From: Nocardia elegans NBRC 108235
GTDB lineage: Bacteria; Actinomycetota; Actinomycetes; Mycobacteriales; Mycobacteriaceae
Assembly (NCBI RefSeq): GCF_001612845.1
Contig: NZ_BDBF01000011.1
Span: forward strand, 1-64,000
Direction: 5' to 3'
DNA: 64,000 nt
The translations under genes and the position numbers were made by a program. The notes under the pieces are model-generated. The model was not told where the DNA came from. It ran no database searches and was given only the letters and a program-made list of their open reading frames with translations. Below are positions 44,139-52,524 of this stretch, in pieces (position 1 is the first letter of the stretch; each line of letters opens with the position of its first letter).

Positions 44139-45914
44139 TCACACCTTCGCGCCGACGAGCTGTCGATAGTCGGCGTTGCGGGCGACCAGTTCGTCGTGGG
44201 GCCCGCTGTCGACGATCCGCCCGTCCTTCAGGAACATGACGATGTCGGCCTCGCGGATGGTGGACAGGCGATGGGCGATCACCAGGAGGGCACATTCTTT
44301 TCGCACGTTCTGGATCGTCACGTTCAGCGCCTTCTCGGTTTCGGCGTCGAGCATCGCGGTGGGTTCGTCGAGCATCATCAGGACGGGCCGGCGGATCAGC
44401 GCTCGGGCCAGTGCCACGCGTTGACGCTCGCCGCCCGAGAGCAGGACGCCGTGCTCGCCCACGGGAGTGTCCAGCCCGCGGGGGAGCCGGGAGACGAGAT
44501 CGGCCAGCCCGGCGAGCTCTATCGCGCGCTGCAGATCGTCTTCGCCGAGGCCCGGCTGCCGGTAGGTCAGATTGTCCCGGAGGCTGCCGAACAGCAGCGG
44601 CGCGTTCTGCTCCAGCAGGCTGATTTCCGAGCGCCACGCCCGCCGCGGTCGACCGGCGTAGGACCGGCCGCCGAGCAGAATGTCGCCGCCATCCGGATCG
44701 TAGAACCGGCTCACCAGGGAGAATACGGTGGATTTCCCGGCGCCCGAGTGCCCGACCAGGGCCACATGTCCCCGCGGAGGTACCGAGAAACTCACGCCGT
44801 CGAGAATCGGCCGCTCGTCGTAGGAGAAACGCACCTCACGGAATTCCAGTGCGGGATGCCCGTTCTCCGAGGGGGTCTCGATCGCCGAATCACCGTCGAC
44901 GCCGCCCCGCGGAATCTCGTCGACGTCCTCGGCCGGCAAACCCAGCGTCGATTCGATCCGGCTCAGCGCGCCCAATGCCTTCTGCAATCCGACGGAGCCG
45001 TTGAACAGATCGCCGACCGGAATGAGCAGGTTCATCGCGAGGAGCATCATCGTGACGAGGCTGCTCAACTCCAACTGATGATTGGCCACCCGCACGCCGC
45101 CGACCAGCAGTGACACCACGAACGACCCGGTCACCGCCAGGTGCATGGCCGGATTTCCCAGCGCCTTCAATCGGGCCGCGCGCACGCCGGCGGCGAATGC
45201 GGCACCGGCCAGTTCGGTCAACCGCTCGTGTTCGCGGTCCTCGGCATTGTTGACCTTCACCGTGCGCACACCGTTCAGCGCGCGCTCGATGTCCGCCGAC
45301 AGCGCGCCGACGCTCTCCTGCAAGCGCACCGAAGCCACTTCGATTCGTGTCATGACCAGCAACATCGCAGCCGCGGCGACGCCCACGGTGACGAAGACGA
45401 TCGAGAACAACAGCCAGTCGAGATAGATCATCACCGCCACGGTGCCCACGAGTGTGATTGCACCCGTGAGTATTTGGACGAGGCTGCTCCCCACGGCGTT
45501 GCGGATCACGGTCGAATCGAGCGTGACCCGGGAGATGAGATCGCCGACCCGCTGTGACTCCAGAGTGGGAATTCTCAGCCGCAGCAGATGCCCGGCCAGG
45601 CGATGACGCACCGACAAGAGTACGGATTCGCTGGATCGCTCGAGAATGTAGTTGCCGCCGGTATCGGCGACGGCATACAGGAGATAGGCCCCCACCAACG
45701 CCGCGAGCGACCACGCGATCGTCGCGCCCGCCGCGGCATCGCGGACGACCTGTCCGGCCAGCAGCGGTTGCGCCAACGACAAACCGGTGCCGACGAGAAG
45801 CAGTGCCGTCGCCGCGAGCAGCGAATTGCGTTGTGGTGCGAGAATTCTCAGCAGCGCGCCGACGCGGCGCGGCCAGGACTCGCGCTCTCGAACTTCACCG
45901 TCGTCAGCTGACAT
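44139..45914 (-). CDS. lasso peptide exporter, ABC transporter permease-ATPase (D)
   Basis: A 591-residue half-ABC exporter, last gene of the lasso cluster. An N-terminal membrane domain with six helices (about 25-310) is followed by the ATPase: Walker A GHSGAGKST (about 386), signature LSGGERQR (about 488), Walker B LMMLDEP and the H-loop AHRLST. No C39 peptidase domain is present, as expected, because leader removal is done by B2. The ATG at 45914 overlaps B2 by 11 bases; a second ATG at 45932 is possible. The likely role is export of the mature peptide and self-protection. Confidence 0.87.
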   Translation of the reverse strand: MSADDGEVRERESWPRRVGALLRILAPQRNSLLAATALLLVGTGLSLAQPLLAGQVVRDAAAGATIAWSLAALVGAYLLYAVADTGGNYILERSSESVLLSVRHRLAGHLLRLRIPTLESQRVGDLISRVTLDSTVIRNAVGSSLVQILTGAITLVGTVAVMIYLDWLLFSIVFVTVGVAAAAMLLVMTRIEVASVRLQESVGALSADIERALNGVRTVKVNNAEDREHERLTELAGAAFAAGVRAARLKALGNPAMHLAVTGSFVVSLLVGGVRVANHQLELSSLVTMMLLAMNLLIPVGDLFNGSVGLQKALGALSRIESTLGLPAEDVDEIPRGGVDGDSAIETPSENGHPALEFREVRFSYDERPILDGVSFSVPPRGHVALVGHSGAGKSTVFSLVSRFYDPDGGDILLGGRSYAGRPRRAWRSEISLLEQNAPLLFGSLRDNLTYRQPGLGEDDLQRAIELAGLADLVSRLPRGLDTPVGEHGVLLSGGERQRVALARALIRRPVLMMLDEPTAMLDAETEKALNVTIQNVRKECALLVIAHRLSTIREADIVMFLKDGRIVDSGPHDELVARNADYRQLVGAKV

Positions 45915-46353
45915 CGTCACCCACGTTCGCATGCCGGCCGACCACGATCAGTCGACTGAATGTCGTCATGTCTCCCGCCTCCCCGACAAGCTTTCCGTCT
46001 GCTTCGACCCATGCGTGTGCGGCGAACGGCAATTCGGTGCGCACGCCGACACACCAGGTTGTCCACGCACCGTAGCGTCGGCTCAGCAGCGTCGTCGCCA
46101 CGGACCTCGTCAGGCAGCCGTATCTTCCGGCGGCGTCGGGACTCACCTCGACGACCCGGCGTCGCCATCGCTCGGCATCGTCGAACGGGGCCGGACGACT
46201 TCCTCGGTGTAACTGCTTCAGGATCCATTCGATCCGTCGCGGTGGCAACCTGACGATGACCCTCGCGGCGCGAACGGCCCAGGCCGCGGCCGAGCGCTCA
46301 CCCCTGCGTCCGTCCGCCTCGAATTCGGTCCCGAGCGCCATCTGGTGGCTCAC
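45904..46353 (-). CDS. lasso peptide B2 protein (transglutaminase-like leader peptidase)
   Basis: A 149-residue protease of the lasso B2 family (Transglut_core3). The catalytic Cys is residue 80 in GRYGCLTRSVA, His is residue 113 in AAHAWVEADG, with an acidic residue shortly after (Asp119). It cleaves the leader, guided by the B1 protein. It starts at a GTG that overlaps the B1 stop (GTGA), and its own stop lies inside the exporter gene. The tight overlaps mark one operon. Confidence 0.88.
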   Translation of the reverse strand: MSHQMALGTEFEADGRRGERSAAAWAVRAARVIVRLPPRRIEWILKQLHRGSRPAPFDDAERWRRRVVEVSPDAAGRYGCLTRSVATTLLSRRYGAWTTWCVGVRTELPFAAHAWVEADGKLVGEAGDMTTFSRLIVVGRHANVGDDVS

Positions 46354-46607
46354 GACGGCACCAGCCCCACTGCTCGGAGGTGGCTCACCAGTTCGGCGAC
46401 GTCTCGCTGCGCGGTAACGGCATCGACGTCGAATTGATCGAGCACTGCCGCAACGGGATCGGCGGCGTCGCCGGCGAGGAGCGAGGCGAACACTTCCGCT
46501 CCGACCGGATTGAGCCGCCAATACTCGCCCTGTTTCAGATCGAGAACGACGCCCCCGTATTCCGTTCGCACGAAAGACAAGCCGGGCCTCGGTGTCGCGG
46601 TATCCAT
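46350..46607 (-). CDS. lasso peptide B1 protein (PqqD-like RiPP recognition element)
   Basis: An 85-residue PqqD-like protein, the RRE that binds the leader of the precursor and presents it to B2. The beta-strand LSFVRTEYGGVVLDLKQGEYWRLNP is the RRE core (here cut: YGGVVLDLKQGEYWRLN), and the winged-helix part LSHLRAVGLV-type ends the protein (VSHLRAVGLV). The ATG at 46607 has GGGAGG 4 bases upstream; an in-frame ATG at 46619 has no spacing for a site. It begins 15 bases after the cyclase stop. Confidence 0.85.
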   Translation of the reverse strand: MDTATPRPGLSFVRTEYGGVVLDLKQGEYWRLNPVGAEVFASLLAGDAADPVAAVLDQFDVDAVTAQRDVAELVSHLRAVGLVPS

Positions 46608-46622
46608 GGTCCCTCCCATTCC

Positions 46623-48461
46623 TCAGGCTTTCCGCGCGTTACTGTCCCGCGGATCGAGAAAATTCCGTTCCAGATCGCGCAGCCAGAGTTCGCAGGCGAT
46701 GGTGCTGAACATCGTTCCGTCTTCCAGTTCGAACGAACTGGGGCCGGCGCACAAATGCTTCAGGCGCTTCGAGTCGATCAGGCCCATGGCGCCGAGCCGC
46801 GAGCTCTCCCACAGAGCCACCAGTTCGTCGCGATGCTTGCGCAAGCCCACTTCGACGTCGTGTGATCCGCTGTCCTTGGTCTGCCGGCGCAGTACCTCGT
46901 CGGGCACGATTCCGCTGACCGCGGCCCTGAGCAGAGGCTTGTACGTCCAGGCGCTGACCCGATCCGGAACCGCCACCGACAGGGCAGCGGAAATCACTCG
47001 GTCATCGAAATAGGGTGCGGACAGGGGCGGCCCGCCGGATGCCAGTGACATGCGGTTCAACACGGCCACCGTCCGGGCCCCCTCGACAATCGACTCCAGT
47101 TCGACGTGGCGCCCACGAGCGGGCGCCAGCGGTTCGGCATTGGCGGCCATCCACGAGATTCCCTCGTGCACAGCATCTTTCGCCGCTGCGGTGGCCCACA
47201 CCGGAATGGACGGAACAAGGGCCCAGCCCAGCATCGGTTTGCGCCGTTCCGGCACGCCGGCGATCGGTACAGAATTCCTTTTCCACCACGCCCGGAAATC
47301 CGCGGGCTCGACCGCGCCGCGCACGAGATCTCGTGATCGCCAACCGCCGAGGGCGCCGAAACTGCGCAGTCCCCGCCATGCCGTGAGCGGGCGACGCCAC
47401 AGTAGATCGCGGTAGAGCGTCGGCAGTCCGGTGAAGAGGTGATCGCCCCCGTGGCCGGTCAGGTGCACGGTGGGACCGAAGGTTGCCGCCAGTGCCGCGA
47501 GCGCACCTACCCGGCTTCTGCCGGCGATGAGCGGTGAGGGCTCGTTCAGCCAGGTCGGCCCGTCCTCCAGGCCGGCGTAGGTGAAAGGCAGTTCGGAATC
47601 GGGAAGGATCGTATGCCGCACGTGCGGCAGGTGCCGGGCGGCGAGGAGGGCCCATTCGAGGTCTTCATTGGCGGAATCGCGTCCGCGTGCCGTCAGCAGC
47701 GTGATTTCCGCTGGTCCGCGAGCGGCGAGGAAACTGATCGACGTCGAGTCGTAGCCGCCGGAAAGTTCTGAGGTAACCGTGCCACCCGCCGCGGTCCGAG
47801 CCCGTACCGCCGCCTCGAGCCGGTTCCGTACCTCGTGTGCGCCCTCCTCGAGGCCCCGGACGACGGCCCTTTCACTCGCGCTCCGGACCATCCGGGATGT
47901 GCCGGTCGGTGTGATCACCAACCCGGTACCGCGGGCGAGCGGTTCGATTCCCGTGAGCAGCGGACGTTGTGCGAGGTGATGCGGAACGGGTTCGAGCAGA
48001 TGCGCGGCGAGGACACCGGCGTCGAGTTTGCCGCTGACGAGGTGCCGCAGGGCGTGCACGGTATCGGCAGCGATGTCGATGCCGTCCACGCGGGCGCGAT
48101 ACAGGCCCCGGGATCCGTATGCGGCACCGTTCAGGTGGATGTCGCCGTTCACCTCGACGATCGAGTGAAACGATCCGTCGATCGCGTCCAGAATCACTCG
48201 CCATCGAGCCGGTGAACCTGTCGACATCGCATAGTCGAGGACGGCCTGCTCGCTGATCAGAGCGTGGCCGAGTATCACCACCTGCGCCGCACGGCCGTTC
48301 GTGTGAACGACCGGCCGGTCCGGGCAATGTCCGACGACCATCGGACGTCCCGAACGGTGCTCTGCCAACACCCGCGCCCATGGGAGGAGACGCCTGGCGA
48401 TGCTCACTCCCGCCACGTTGTCGGGCAGAACGACAAATCCTGTCCGAGCATCGCCAGTCAT
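46623..48461 (-). CDS. lasso cyclase C (asparagine-synthetase-like)
   Basis: A 612-residue ATP-dependent cyclase homologous to asparagine synthetase B. The N-terminal glutaminase-like half lacks the amidotransferase Cys at position 2. The C-terminal half contains the PP-loop SGGYDST (about 232-238), which activates the Asp or Glu side chain of the core by AMP. A GHGGDHLFTG motif marks the synthetase active site. It closes the macrolactam between the N-terminal Gly of the core and the side chain of residue 8. It starts 38 bases after the precursor stop. Confidence 0.9.
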   Translation of the reverse strand: MTGDARTGFVVLPDNVAGVSIARRLLPWARVLAEHRSGRPMVVGHCPDRPVVHTNGRAAQVVILGHALISEQAVLDYAMSTGSPARWRVILDAIDGSFHSIVEVNGDIHLNGAAYGSRGLYRARVDGIDIAADTVHALRHLVSGKLDAGVLAAHLLEPVPHHLAQRPLLTGIEPLARGTGLVITPTGTSRMVRSASERAVVRGLEEGAHEVRNRLEAAVRARTAAGGTVTSELSGGYDSTSISFLAARGPAEITLLTARGRDSANEDLEWALLAARHLPHVRHTILPDSELPFTYAGLEDGPTWLNEPSPLIAGRSRVGALAALAATFGPTVHLTGHGGDHLFTGLPTLYRDLLWRRPLTAWRGLRSFGALGGWRSRDLVRGAVEPADFRAWWKRNSVPIAGVPERRKPMLGWALVPSIPVWATAAAKDAVHEGISWMAANAEPLAPARGRHVELESIVEGARTVAVLNRMSLASGGPPLSAPYFDDRVISAALSVAVPDRVSAWTYKPLLRAAVSGIVPDEVLRRQTKDSGSHDVEVGLRKHRDELVALWESSRLGAMGLIDSKRLKHLCAGPSSFELEDGTMFSTIACELWLRDLERNFLDPRDSNARKA

Positions 48462-48499
48462 CCTCTAACCCCCTATGATTCGAGCTCGGTGGTGACGGC

Positions 48500-48640
48500 T
48501 CAGATCATTCCGCGGCGTCCGACCAGCAGGTCGGATTCCGTGGTGAAAACGCCCCCGGTGAGTTTCCGGAAATCGCCGCATTTGGCGATCACCGGCTTCT
48601 CGTAGATCTTCTTGTCCGATCTGTCTGCCGTGTTCTCCAT
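48500..48640 (-). CDS. lasso peptide precursor (A)
   Basis: A 46-residue ORF, the first gene of the cluster. Aligned with the lariatin precursor from memory, the leader has Tyr13, Pro16, Ile18, Gly22, Phe24 and Thr28 at the same spacing as Y, P, L, G, F and T in lariatin. This is the RRE-binding YxxPxLxxxGxF...T pattern. Cleavage after Gly29 (Thr at -2) gives the core GVFTTESDLLVGRRGMI, 17 residues, with Gly1 as nucleophile and Asp8 as ring acceptor. Asp8, or less likely Glu6, is the only sensible acceptor. A Cys21 lies in the leader. GAAAGGAAGGAAAG is just upstream of the ATG. It was not a predicted gene by length alone. Confidence 0.87.
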   Translation of the reverse strand: MENTADRSDKKIYEKPVIAKCGDFRKLTGGVFTTESDLLVGRRGMI

Positions 48641-48687
48641 CTTCACTTTCCTTCCTTTCCTCGCACTCCCCTTGGAGGCGGCCTCAT

Positions 48688-48712
48688 TCCGAGTCGTTCT
48701 GTTCGACTCGGA
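48688..48712 (-). promoter_or_regulatory. 9-bp hairpin in the lasso precursor leader
   Basis: TCCGAGTCG and CGACTCGGA are perfect arms around a 7-base loop (TTCTGTT). It lies 48-72 bases upstream of the precursor ATG, inside the predicted untranslated leader. It may protect the short mRNA or act as an attenuator or protein-binding site. Confidence 0.45.
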
Positions 48713-48918
48713 TGTGTGCAACCGAGAATTGATGGAGTCGTGGATTCGAGGAAAGCGGATCGCGCCGGAAATTCGACGCACTTGATCAGTCCCCCCGTGC
48801 TGCCGGTCCGAACGAACATGTCGTTCCGGATGTAAGTCGCTATCCCGCAAGGATTTTCGGGCCTGTTGCGAATCCTCCCCGATATCGCCCGGCGACCTGC
48901 CCCCCGTCCCCGCCCGCT

Positions 48919-48947
48919 ATTCTGCGCCGTATGCCACAGCCCGTCAA
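48919..48947 (-). promoter_or_regulatory. candidate promoter of the lasso operon
   Basis: On the minus strand, TTGACG (48942-48947) and CAGAAT (48919-48924) are 17 bases apart. Transcription would begin near 48912, giving a leader of about 270 bases before the precursor ATG. Confidence 0.4.
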
Positions 48948-49407
48948 GGGTATTCGCGACTTACCCTCGAAAATAATTGCCGTGCTGCACTTTTCGATGC
49001 GGTGCGATCGGTCGCCAGGGCGCCCTCGGCTCGAGCTCTCGCACGCACGTCCCGAGCGGCGGCGTCGGTGAGCGCCATCGAGGGTTTCGGCCACCGGCCA
49101 CGCCACCGGGTTACGGCGGTCGAGCCGTGCGCGAACGGTGCATACCGGACATCTCGACGCGGAACCGGGGGCGTTACTCGCGCGCGATCGGGGGTAGTTC
49201 CCGAGTGGATCGGACAGCTGCCTCGCGTCGTCGTGCGGGCATCCCGTATGCAGGGGATGCCGGCTCGACCGGGGGCGCCGGTAGTGCGGCCGGTTCGTGC
49301 GTCACCCACACGGCAGAGCGGTTGTTTCGTATGCTCGTTGGTAGCTAATGGGGAGGGTTGTCGGTGCCGGGCCTCGCGGGTCCGGCGATGGAGGAAGGTC
49401 CTCGCGG

Positions 49408-50670
49408 ATGGACGGGCGCGAGGTTGCCGACATGGCGCGGGAGTGGTCGGCGGCCCTGGTCGAATGCGGTGGCGTGCCGGCATCTCTGCCGCGCGTCCAG
49501 CAGTTGACCGCGTGGATCGTCGAACTGGACGCTGCCATGGCGGCCGAGCCGTTCGATCCGTCGCCCGCATACCGCGTCGGGGTCGAGATGGTGCGGTGGA
49601 AGCTGACCGACCCCGCATTGATGACCCCGTCCGCGACGGTGCTGGCCGGTTTACTGGAACGGTCGCAGCGGCCGGATCGCACGCGGCGGTTCGGCGCGCT
49701 CCTGGGCGAACTCGGCCGCGGCTACAGCGCCGAGCTGTTGAAGGTCCACGCGGACAGCCGCGAGATTGCCGACCAGCGCTTCCGCGTGGTGTTCGACAAC
49801 GCGGCGGTGGCGATCGCCCTCTACGACAGCAACGGCATCACGCTGGAAGCCAACCGGACCACGGCCCGGATGGTCGGGATGAAGCCGGAGGAACTGCCGG
49901 GCGTGGCAGGTCTGGATCTGATGCATCCCGAGGATCGAGACAAACTTCAGCGGGTTGTCGTCGATCTGTACCAGCGCCGGTGTGGCACCGTGCACTTCGA
50001 AGGCCGCTTCTGCCGTCCCGACGGCACCGTCTGCTGGGGTGCCTGGACGATGACGCTGGTGCGCGGAGCGGGTGGGCGCGATCTGCGGCTGCTCGCCGTC
50101 GGAGAGGACATCACCGAGCGGCGCGCGATGGAGCGGAAACTGTGGTGGCAGGCGCGCCACGACCCGTTGACGGGTCTGCCCAACCGACACTGCCTGCTCG
50201 AGCAGTTGGAGGCCATCGTCGCGACGGCCGGTCCCGCCGACCACATCGGTTTGTGTTTCCTCGACCTCGACGAGTTCAAGCTGATCAACGACCGGTACGG
50301 CCACCGCGCGGGCGACAGCGTGCTGGCCGAGGTCGGTCGCCGGCTGGACGCGACGATGACCTCACCGGCGGTCACGGTCACCCGCATCGGCGGAGACGAG
50401 TTCGTCGCGCTGCTCGCACCGCCCTGCGACGAAGAGGCGGCGCACGCCGCCGCCGAGACCATGCTCGCGACCCTGCGGGAACCGGTTCCGGTCGGTCCCA
50501 CCGATCTGCTGGCGATGTCGGCCAGCATCGGCGCCGTCGTCGCCCCGGTGGCGGGCGCGAATGCCGAGAAACTGCTGAACGATGCCGACGTGGGCCTGTA
50601 CCGGGCCAAGGCAGCCGGCCGCGGCACCTGGGTGCTGCATCGCGACGAGAGCGGTCGCGCCGCCGAATAG
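49408..50670 (+). CDS. PAS-GGDEF diguanylate cyclase
   Basis: A 420-residue cytosolic signalling protein. The N-terminal 110 residues are a helical domain seen in actinobacterial GGDEF proteins. A PAS domain follows (about 125-245; FDNAAVAIALYDSNGITLEANRT, cut here as FDNAAVAIALYDSNG). The GGDEF domain contains HDPLTGLPNR, then DLDEFKLIND and the active site IGGDEFVALL, so it should make cyclic di-GMP. An RxxD inhibitory site is not evident. The ATG at 49408 has GGAGGAAGG 9 bases upstream; an in-frame ATG at 49348 is weaker. It is divergent from the lasso genes. Confidence 0.87.
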   Translation: MDGREVADMAREWSAALVECGGVPASLPRVQQLTAWIVELDAAMAAEPFDPSPAYRVGVEMVRWKLTDPALMTPSATVLAGLLERSQRPDRTRRFGALLGELGRGYSAELLKVHADSREIADQRFRVVFDNAAVAIALYDSNGITLEANRTTARMVGMKPEELPGVAGLDLMHPEDRDKLQRVVVDLYQRRCGTVHFEGRFCRPDGTVCWGAWTMTLVRGAGGRDLRLLAVGEDITERRAMERKLWWQARHDPLTGLPNRHCLLEQLEAIVATAGPADHIGLCFLDLDEFKLINDRYGHRAGDSVLAEVGRRLDATMTSPAVTVTRIGGDEFVALLAPPCDEEAAHAAAETMLATLREPVPVGPTDLLAMSASIGAVVAPVAGANAEKLLNDADVGLYRAKAAGRGTWVLHRDESGRAAE

Positions 50671-50671
50671 A

Positions 50672-51877
50672 TCAGCGCCGGGGCATCGCGAGTTCGCCCC
50701 GCCGCGCCGCCCGCCACCACCGCTGCCCGGAATCGATACCCCTGCGCATCGTGCGCACAGCGGGAACCTGTGTGAGCAGGTGCATCTGGTATCGCCACGG
50801 CATTTGCAGCCCGTGCCGAACCGCCATCGCATAGGCGAACTGCACGGCGTCGCGGTCGAGATACCGGTCGGCGTGTTCGAACCAGGTCATGCTGGCACGG
50901 GCGGCGGCCTGGATCGGGCGCATCGCCGCGCGCCGCTGCGCATCGTAATTCTCCAGCGCATCGGCGATCTCGCCGTGCTCGTACAGGCTCTGGGCGAGCA
51001 CGATGGCGTCGATGATCGCCAACCTGGTGCCCGAACCGATGGTGAAGTGCGTCGTGTGCGCCGCATCGCCGACCAGCACCACATTGTCGTGATACCAGGA
51101 TTTGTTGGTCACTTCGGGAAAGCAACTCCACCTTGCGAATTCGCCTCGTGTCTTGCTGATCAACGAGTGACCGTCGAGAACGCGCGCGAATATCTTTTCC
51201 AGAAGACGCACATTCGCGGCGCCGTCCAGGGAATCGAATCCCGATTCGCGCCACGTCCGCGGTTGGCATTCCACGATGCAGGTGCTGATCTTTCCGGCGA
51301 TCGACGGGTACGCGTGGAACCAGATCCAACCGGCCGGTGTGTGTTCGAAAGCGAAGGTGAATCGGTCGAAGACCTTGTCGGTGCCGAGCCAGATATATCG
51401 ATTCTCGCCGAGATTCACCGACGTTCCGAAGCGATGATCCTCCAGCTGCCGCACCCGGCTGTTCGCGCCGTCGGCAGCGATGACGAGATCGGCGTCGTCG
51501 AAGCCGGACAGATCGTGAATTTCCCGGCCGTGCTGGACATCGACGCCGAGGTCGGTGGCCCGCTGCGACAGCACATCGAGCAATGCCGCTCGCCCCATGC
51601 TGAATCCGTAGCCCGGGAAATATGCGGTCCCGTCGTCGCCGACGTGGATCGCCTGTTCCCGCCAGAGCACCGATCCGGCCCGCACCGTCTGTGCGCTGTC
51701 GGGGTCGTTCCGATACAGGATGTCGAGCAGGTCGTCCCAGTACACGACGCCCCAGCCGTAGGTGGACCCGGGAGGATCTCGGTCGATCACCGTGACGGCA
51801 TGGCCCGGGTCGCGCCGCTTCATCGAAATGGCGAAGTACAGTCCGGCCGGCCCGCCACCGACACATACGATTTTCAT
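50672..51877 (-). CDS. FAD-dependent aromatic-ring monooxygenase
   Basis: A 401-residue group A flavoprotein hydroxylase. The FAD motif is VGGGPAGLYFAISMKRRDPG at the N-terminus, the DG motif is IAADGANSRVR and the GD motif is NVVLVGDAAHTTHFTIGSGT. The GSTYGWGVVYWDDL stretch is like that of salicylyl-/aminobenzoyl-CoA-type monooxygenases, so an aromatic acyl-CoA may be the substrate. The stop is 1 base from the convergent GGDEF gene. No linked CoA ligase gene is adjacent. Confidence 0.82.
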   Translation of the reverse strand: MKIVCVGGGPAGLYFAISMKRRDPGHAVTVIDRDPPGSTYGWGVVYWDDLLDILYRNDPDSAQTVRAGSVLWREQAIHVGDDGTAYFPGYGFSMGRAALLDVLSQRATDLGVDVQHGREIHDLSGFDDADLVIAADGANSRVRQLEDHRFGTSVNLGENRYIWLGTDKVFDRFTFAFEHTPAGWIWFHAYPSIAGKISTCIVECQPRTWRESGFDSLDGAANVRLLEKIFARVLDGHSLISKTRGEFARWSCFPEVTNKSWYHDNVVLVGDAAHTTHFTIGSGTRLAIIDAIVLAQSLYEHGEIADALENYDAQRRAAMRPIQAAARASMTWFEHADRYLDRDAVQFAYAMAVRHGLQMPWRYQMHLLTQVPAVRTMRRGIDSGQRWWRAARRGELAMPRR

Positions 51878-51982
51878 TCGGTCACCAGTTCCGGCCCGGT
51901 CGGTCTATCCCGGCATCACATGATCGGTATCGGATGCGGCCGAGCCCGGCACGCTGTGCGTGTCCGGGCTCGGTCGTCGGCA

Positions 51983-52345
51983 CTAGAAGCTTCCCCAGCC
52001 GCCGCCGAATGGGTTCCACCAGTTGCTGCCCCAGCCGCCGTTACCCCAGCCGCCATTGCCCCAACCGCCGTTACCCCAACCGCCGTTACCCCAACCGCCG
52101 CCGTTACCCCAACCGCCGCCGTTACCCCAACCGCCGCCGTTACCCCAGCCGCCGCCGTGACCCCAGCCGTTGCCGTGACCCCAGCCAGGGCTGTCGACGG
52201 GTTGGGTGGCGGACGTGGGCGTCGCCGTTTCGGTGGCAGACGCTTGCGTCGCGGCTGCGACGACCGGAACCGCAGCGACTGCGGCTATTCCGGCTGCTGC
52301 TGCCAACCGGGCGAATTTCGAGTGTGAATTCCTTTTCTTGATCAT
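51983..52345 (-). CDS. small secreted Gly/Trp/Asn repeat protein
   Basis: A 120-residue exported protein. It has a signal peptide (KKRNSHSKFARLAAAAGIAA, cleavage after ASA at residue 37) and a Thr/Pro linker. From residue 55 to 108 the chain is nearly all repeats of WGNGG(G) (seven copies), preceded by WGHGN and WGHGGG. It ends WWNPFGGGWGSF. No similarity to a known enzyme is evident. The composition is unusual for a cell-wall protein of this group, and the repeat suggests a structural or aggregating role. The ATG has the site TGGAGCCC nearby. Confidence 0.7.
   Translation of the reverse strand: MIKKRNSHSKFARLAAAAGIAAVAAVPVVAAATQASATETATPTSATQPVDSPGWGHGNGWGHGGGWGNGGGWGNGGGWGNGGGWGNGGWGNGGWGNGGWGNGGWGSNWWNPFGGGWGSF
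52022..52183 (-). repeat. 15- and 18-base coding repeats of the Gly/Trp/Asn protein
   Basis: The plus strand shows repeated blocks such as ccgttaccccaaccgccg in 15- or 18-base steps, encoding WGNGG or WGNGGG. The copies are nearly identical at DNA level. Confidence 0.85.
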
Positions 52346-52524
52346 GATGGGCTCCAGATAGCTGTCCCGACCTGGTGGAATTCTACGCGTTTCCGCCGTG
52401 TGTCAGAAAGTTGCCGAATCAACCCTTTTGCAATGTCCAGCCGCCGCATTCGGCAGGGTTGGCGGGTCCGCAAATATTTCGGTTTCCAGGGCAGCGGCAG
52501 ACCTGAACAGGCCGAACCTATGTG

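Larger units (their letters stand above)
48641..49407. other. intergenic region between lasso operon and GGDEF gene, with the lasso leader
   Basis: About 770 bases with no convincing gene. The lasso operon and the GGDEF gene start here in opposite directions. The lasso side contains a promoter candidate (48919-48947) and a hairpin (48688-48712). The remaining short open frames have poor ribosome-binding sites and differ between strands, so I call nothing. Confidence 0.5.

Noticed and set aside
49002..50834. 610-codon plus-strand frame overlapping the GGDEF gene
   Set aside because: Out of frame with the clear PAS-GGDEF protein and Arg-rich without domains.
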